Positions 14,809 to 17,287 of a stretch of 17,287 bases of DNA are shown piece by piece. Source of the DNA: Treponema sp. (GTDB lineage Bacteria; Spirochaetota; Spirochaetia; Treponematales; Breznakiellaceae); assembly GCA_031255615.1 (NCBI GenBank), contig JAIRSD010000049.1, positions 1 through 17,287 of the forward strand, read 5' to 3'. The position numbers were made by a program, and so were the translations under genes. How positions within the stretch are numbered: position 1 is the first letter of the stretch; the number at the start of each line of letters is the position of its first letter. The notes below the pieces were generated by a model that was not told the DNA's origin, did no database searches, and saw only the letters and a list, made by a program, of their open reading frames with translations.

Positions 14809-14816
14809 TGCTCTCG

Positions 14817-15881
14817 CTAACCCATATCCATCATGCGTTCCTGGGGAGAGACGATCTCCGTAACCCGGACTCCGAAATTTTCGTCGATGACGACCACTTC
14901 GCCCTTGGCGATGAGTTTGTGGTTCACCAGGATGTCCACCGGCTCGCCGGCGAGTTTGTCCAGTTCGAAGATGGTCCCCTCCCCCATGCCCAGGATCTCC
15001 TTGATGAGTTTCCGGGTGCGGCCCAATTCCACGGTCATCTCCATAAAGACGTCCATGATGAGGCTGATGTTTCCCGCTTCCTGGGGGGCGTTGTGGGGGG
15101 CCAGGTTGGGGAACTGGACCGGCTGTACGTTGGCGGAGGGTCCCATCATGCCGGACATGCCGGACATGCCGCCCATGTTCCCCATGCCCATGTTGGGGGG
15201 GGGCATGCCGGGGCCGGAGGGCAGGGGCGAGTCGGGGCCGGCGAGGGACCGGGCGATGTCCCCCGCCACGGAGGGGCCGAAGATTTCCCATAGCTGGTGG
15301 GGCCGCCCGTCTCCCAGGTCCATCTGGTAGAGGGCGCTAAAAAAGCTGCCCGCCGGCAGGGCGGCCACCGCCTTGGGCACGTTGGCGGCCTCCGGGGGGA
15401 TGTTGGAAAGGGACTTGTTCCCGGTTTTGCTGGTGAGGGCGGTGATCTGGGAACCGACGATGGTCCCCACCGCCTCGCCGATGACCGACATGGCCATTTC
15501 GTCCAGATCGATGTTGTCTTCTTTGTTCATAAGGCCGGCGAGGCTCTTGGCCGCGGCTTCGCTCATGAGGTACAGGTGTTCTCCGGGGAAGCCGGAACCG
15601 AAGTCAACCTTTACCACGGTTACCGTGTCGGGGAGCTGGCCCAAAAAGGCGTCCCGGTTGGAGAAGCTCCCCTGGGGGCCCGTGATGACGACCCGGGAAC
15701 CGGTCATGGTGGAAAGGTTGGAAGACTGGGCATCCGTTGTGGAGGAAAGGAAATCCTGCAAGGTCCTTAGGTCCGCGTCGGAATCTCCGGACGAGGGTCC
15801 GGAGGATCCCCCGGCATCGGGAGAACCCACCCCCGCCAGGAGGGCGTCAATTTCGGCCTGGGAAAGAGCGCCGTCGCTCAT
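14817..15881 (-). CDS. fliY: FliY, flagellar switch protein (CheC-like domain plus FliN domain)
   Basis: 354 residues. The N-terminus LSQAEIDALLAGV (6-18) resembles the CheY-P binding EIDxLL motif of FliM. A CheC-like domain spans about 36-215, a Met/Gly/Pro linker 220-255, and the FliN domain 272-350 (MDVFMEMTVELGRTRKLIKEIL, GEPVDILVNHKLIAKGEVVVID). It builds the C-ring with FliM and FliG. In the CheC-like domain the catalytic pattern [DS]x3Ex2N-x22-P appears as S132, E136, Gly139 and P162, with Gly instead of Asn. The first half-site aligns to Asp43 and Ser46 in place of Glu and Asn. It is therefore probably a structural switch protein without CheY-P phosphatase activity (inference). The ATG overlaps the fliM TGA (ATGA), with GGGGAGG about 7 bases before it. 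Confidence 0.95.
   Translation of the reverse strand: MSDGALSQAEIDALLAGVGSPDAGGSSGPSSGDSDADLRTLQDFLSSTTDAQSSNLSTMTGSRVVITGPQGSFSNRDAFLGQLPDTVTVVKVDFGSGFPGEHLYLMSEAAAKSLAGLMNKEDNIDLDEMAMSVIGEAVGTIVGSQITALTSKTGNKSLSNIPPEAANVPKAVAALPAGSFFSALYQMDLGDGRPHQLWEIFGPSVAGDIARSLAGPDSPLPSGPGMPPPNMGMGNMGGMSGMSGMMGPSANVQPVQFPNLAPHNAPQEAGNISLIMDVFMEMTVELGRTRKLIKEILGMGEGTIFELDKLAGEPVDILVNHKLIAKGEVVVIDENFGVRVTEIVSPQERMMDMG
15148..15174. repeat. Nine-base tandem repeat in the FliY linker
   Basis: ATGCCGGAC occurs twice (15148-15165) followed by ATGCCGCCC (15166-15174). On the coding strand it encodes the GGMSGMSGM part of the Met/Gly-rich linker between the CheC-like and FliN domains. Unit number may vary between strains without breaking the frame. 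Confidence 0.7.
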
Positions 15882-16906
15882 TGTAAATCCTCCCCTTCAG
15901 TCAATTCCTCAAATTCGTCATGGTCAAAATCGGCGAGTTTCCTGGTGATCTGCACCGCCAGCTTCCTGCCGATAATCCCCGGACGGCAGAGGAATTTTTT
16001 TCTGCGGCCGATGTTCACCGAATAGGGATCCCCGGTCCGGGTGTTGTAAAGCCGGATCACGTCCCCTACCTGGAGGGCCAGCACGTCTTTAATGGGCACG
16101 TCGATCTTGCCGATCTCCGCCACAACATCTACATCGACCGTGGCCAGCTTCTCCTTGAGTACATTAAGATTTTCCGTGGTGGCCCCCCGGCGCACCGAGG
16201 AGTACCAGAACTGGGCGGAAAGTTTACTGATGATGGGCTCGATGGTGAGGTAGGGAATGCAGAAATTCATCATCCCCTCCACATCCCCGACCTTGGTTTC
16301 CAGGGTTACCAGGACCACCATTTCCGTGGGGGGGACGATCTGGGCGAACTGGGGATTCGTATCGATCTGGCCCAGCCGGGGCCGCAGATCGATGACCGTG
16401 GTCCAGGCTTCCCGCATGTTCCCCAGGACCCGGACGATGATTCCTTCCATGACGGACTGTTCGATGTCGGTGAGTTCATGCTGGGACTTGGTCCCCTCCC
16501 CTACGCCGCCGAAAAGCCGGTCGATGATGGAAAAGGTGATGGCCGGGTCCACCTCCAGGATGGCGTTCCCCTTGAGGGGGTCCATGTTGATGATCGCCAG
16601 GGTGGTGGGGGTGGGGATGGACCGGATAAATTCCTCGTAGGTGAGCTGATCGACCGAGGCGACGTGGACGTGGATCATGCTCCGCAGCAGGGCGGAAAGG
16701 CTGGTGGTGGTAAGCCGGGCAAAGGTTTCGTGCATGATCTGGACGGTGCGGATCTGTTCCTTGGAGAATTTATCGGGCCGCTTAAAGTCGTAGATCTTGA
16801 TCTTGCGGGTGTCCGCGGCGGGGGTAAAATCTCCCGGGTCCGTATCGCCGGCGTTAATGGCGGTAAGCAGCTGATCTATTTCATCCTGGGACAGTACTTC
16901 GGTCAT
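15878..16906 (-). CDS. fliM: FliM, flagellar motor switch protein
   Basis: 342 residues, normal length. The N-terminal LSQDEIDQLLTAI (5-17) is the CheY-P binding peptide. A linker leads to the middle CheC-like domain (about 45-235), with FGGVGEG near 132-138 contacting FliG. The C-terminal FliN-like domain (about 245-330) has VDVVAEIGKIDVPIKDVLAL and QVGDVIRL. Phospho-CheY binding to FliM reverses the motor. It is the first complete gene of the block in this window; fliL and motAB, which usually lie upstream in treponemes, are not visible before the window ends. AAGGGGAG precedes the ATG by 12 bases, a long spacing. Confidence 0.97.
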   Translation of the reverse strand: MTEVLSQDEIDQLLTAINAGDTDPGDFTPAADTRKIKIYDFKRPDKFSKEQIRTVQIMHETFARLTTTSLSALLRSMIHVHVASVDQLTYEEFIRSIPTPTTLAIINMDPLKGNAILEVDPAITFSIIDRLFGGVGEGTKSQHELTDIEQSVMEGIIVRVLGNMREAWTTVIDLRPRLGQIDTNPQFAQIVPPTEMVVLVTLETKVGDVEGMMNFCIPYLTIEPIISKLSAQFWYSSVRRGATTENLNVLKEKLATVDVDVVAEIGKIDVPIKDVLALQVGDVIRLYNTRTGDPYSVNIGRRKKFLCRPGIIGRKLAVQITRKLADFDHDEFEELTEGEDLQ

Positions 16907-16937
16907 GTAATAAAAAAACTCCCCTTACCCGTTAAGT

Positions 16938-16966
16938 AGGATAATCATTTTTTTCCTTCCATGCAA
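16938..16966 (-). promoter_or_regulatory. Weak candidate promoter ahead of fliM
   Basis: On the minus strand TTGCAT (16966-16961) and TATCCT (16943-16938) have 17-base spacing, about 35 bases before the fliM start. The -10 matches 4/6 and the -35 only partly. Its position just inside the repeat boundary is similar to the candidate at fliO. Confidence 0.25.
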
Positions 16967-16976
16967 CCACGGGGGC

Positions 16977-16995
16977 GCAATTTTCAGTTTGACGG
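16977..16995. repeat. 19-base boundary repeat, copy 2
   Basis: GCAATTTTCAGTTTGACGG, 17/19 identical to 14526-14544 and in the same orientation. To its right the sequence becomes GC-rich and hairpin-rich. Confidence 0.5.
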
Positions 16996-17287
16996 GGTGC
17001 GTCAGCCGCTCCGCGGCGTGCTGTAGGGTATGGGTTGCAGATCTTGCCGCAAAACGGGGCGGGCGGGGCCTCCTCTGCCCCGGGCGGCCTTAGCGCGGCA
17101 TGGATGCCGCCGGATTCCGCGCCGGGGGGCGGAACCAACCCGCTGCGGATCCCGGATTCCGAGGGGGACGGCATCCTTGGGTTGCCGCGCGGAGCGGGGC
17201 AACCCAGAAGGCGGGGAACGCCCGGGGGGGGGGGTCGCGCCCCCGCCCGGGGGGGGAGCGGCAATTCCCCCCCCCCCCCGGGGGGGG
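16996..17287. repeat. GC-rich hairpin DNA ending in homopolymer runs
   Basis: No credible gene. GCGGCA/TGCCGC around TGGA (17095-17110) resembles the CGGCA-GGGA-TGCCG hairpin of elements A and B. TTCCGC/GCGGAA (about 17115-17133) and GGGTTGCC/GGCAACCC (about 17179-17204) are further inverted repeats. The last 70 bases hold runs of 11 G (17224-17234), 8 G (17249-17256), 13 C (17267-17279) and 8 G (17280-17287). Such runs at an edge are prone to sequencing or assembly error, so the final bases should be treated with caution. Confidence 0.6.

Noticed and set aside
15920..16939. Long plus-strand open frame (339 residues) opposite fliM
   Set aside because: It is an antisense shadow: Gly/Asp/His-rich with no domain, while the opposite strand encodes a full FliM with all motifs.
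16932..17264. Minus-strand 110-residue frame upstream of fliM as a gene (for example fliL)
   Set aside because: Pro/Arg/Ala-rich translation of hairpin and homopolymer DNA; no membrane helix or FliL feature.

Overview
The window is most simply read as chromosomal DNA of a GC-rich spirochaete, probably a Treponema or close relative. The evidence is gene order and protein type. A single minus-strand block runs fliM, fliY, fliO, fliP, fliQ, fliR, flhB, flhA, flhF, flhG, a membrane protein of unknown function, a FliA/WhiG-type sigma factor, a DUF342/FapA-type protein and two small unknown proteins. This matches, as I recall it, the order of the large treponemal flagellar operon, and FliY (CheC-like plus FliN) in place of a plain FliN also fits. 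The species cannot be named from the sequence alone.

Layout, left to right. Positions 2-1033 hold the 3' part of a D12-class adenine DNA methyltransferase on the plus strand, cut by the window edge. About 440 bases without a gene follow (1034-1475), packed with perfect inverted repeats. Next is a tRNA-Phe(GAA) on the minus strand with a clear sigma-70 type promoter. From 1593 to 14401 the minus-strand flagellar genes are nearly back to back, with gaps of 3-24 bases or 4-20 base overlaps. A second repeat-rich insert (14429-14816) separates fliO from fliY. fliY and fliM (14817-16906) then overlap by 4 bases. The last 380 bases are again repeat-rich and end in long G and C runs.

How the genes work together: FliM and FliY form the switch/C-ring. 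FliO, FliP, FliQ, FliR, FlhB and FlhA form the type III flagellar export gate. FlhF and FlhG are the paired GTPase/ATPase that set flagellar number and position. The sigma factor would switch on late flagellar genes. The DUF342 protein, the 118-residue protein and the short TM/coiled-coil protein are accessory members of the same transcription unit.

The most interesting non-coding signal is a composite hairpin element present twice (about 1087-1384 and 14565-14808). Identical single-stranded cores (CCGCGCAAGGGATAG, CGGATAGCCCGG, ATGCGCCC) alternate with helices whose two arms differ between the copies yet stay perfectly complementary within each copy. That pattern suggests a mobile or repetitive structured RNA/DNA element rather than ordinary spacer. 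The most interesting protein signals are a FliY whose two CheC-type phosphatase sites both look degenerate, and a SwrB/DUF2802-like protein at the operon end.
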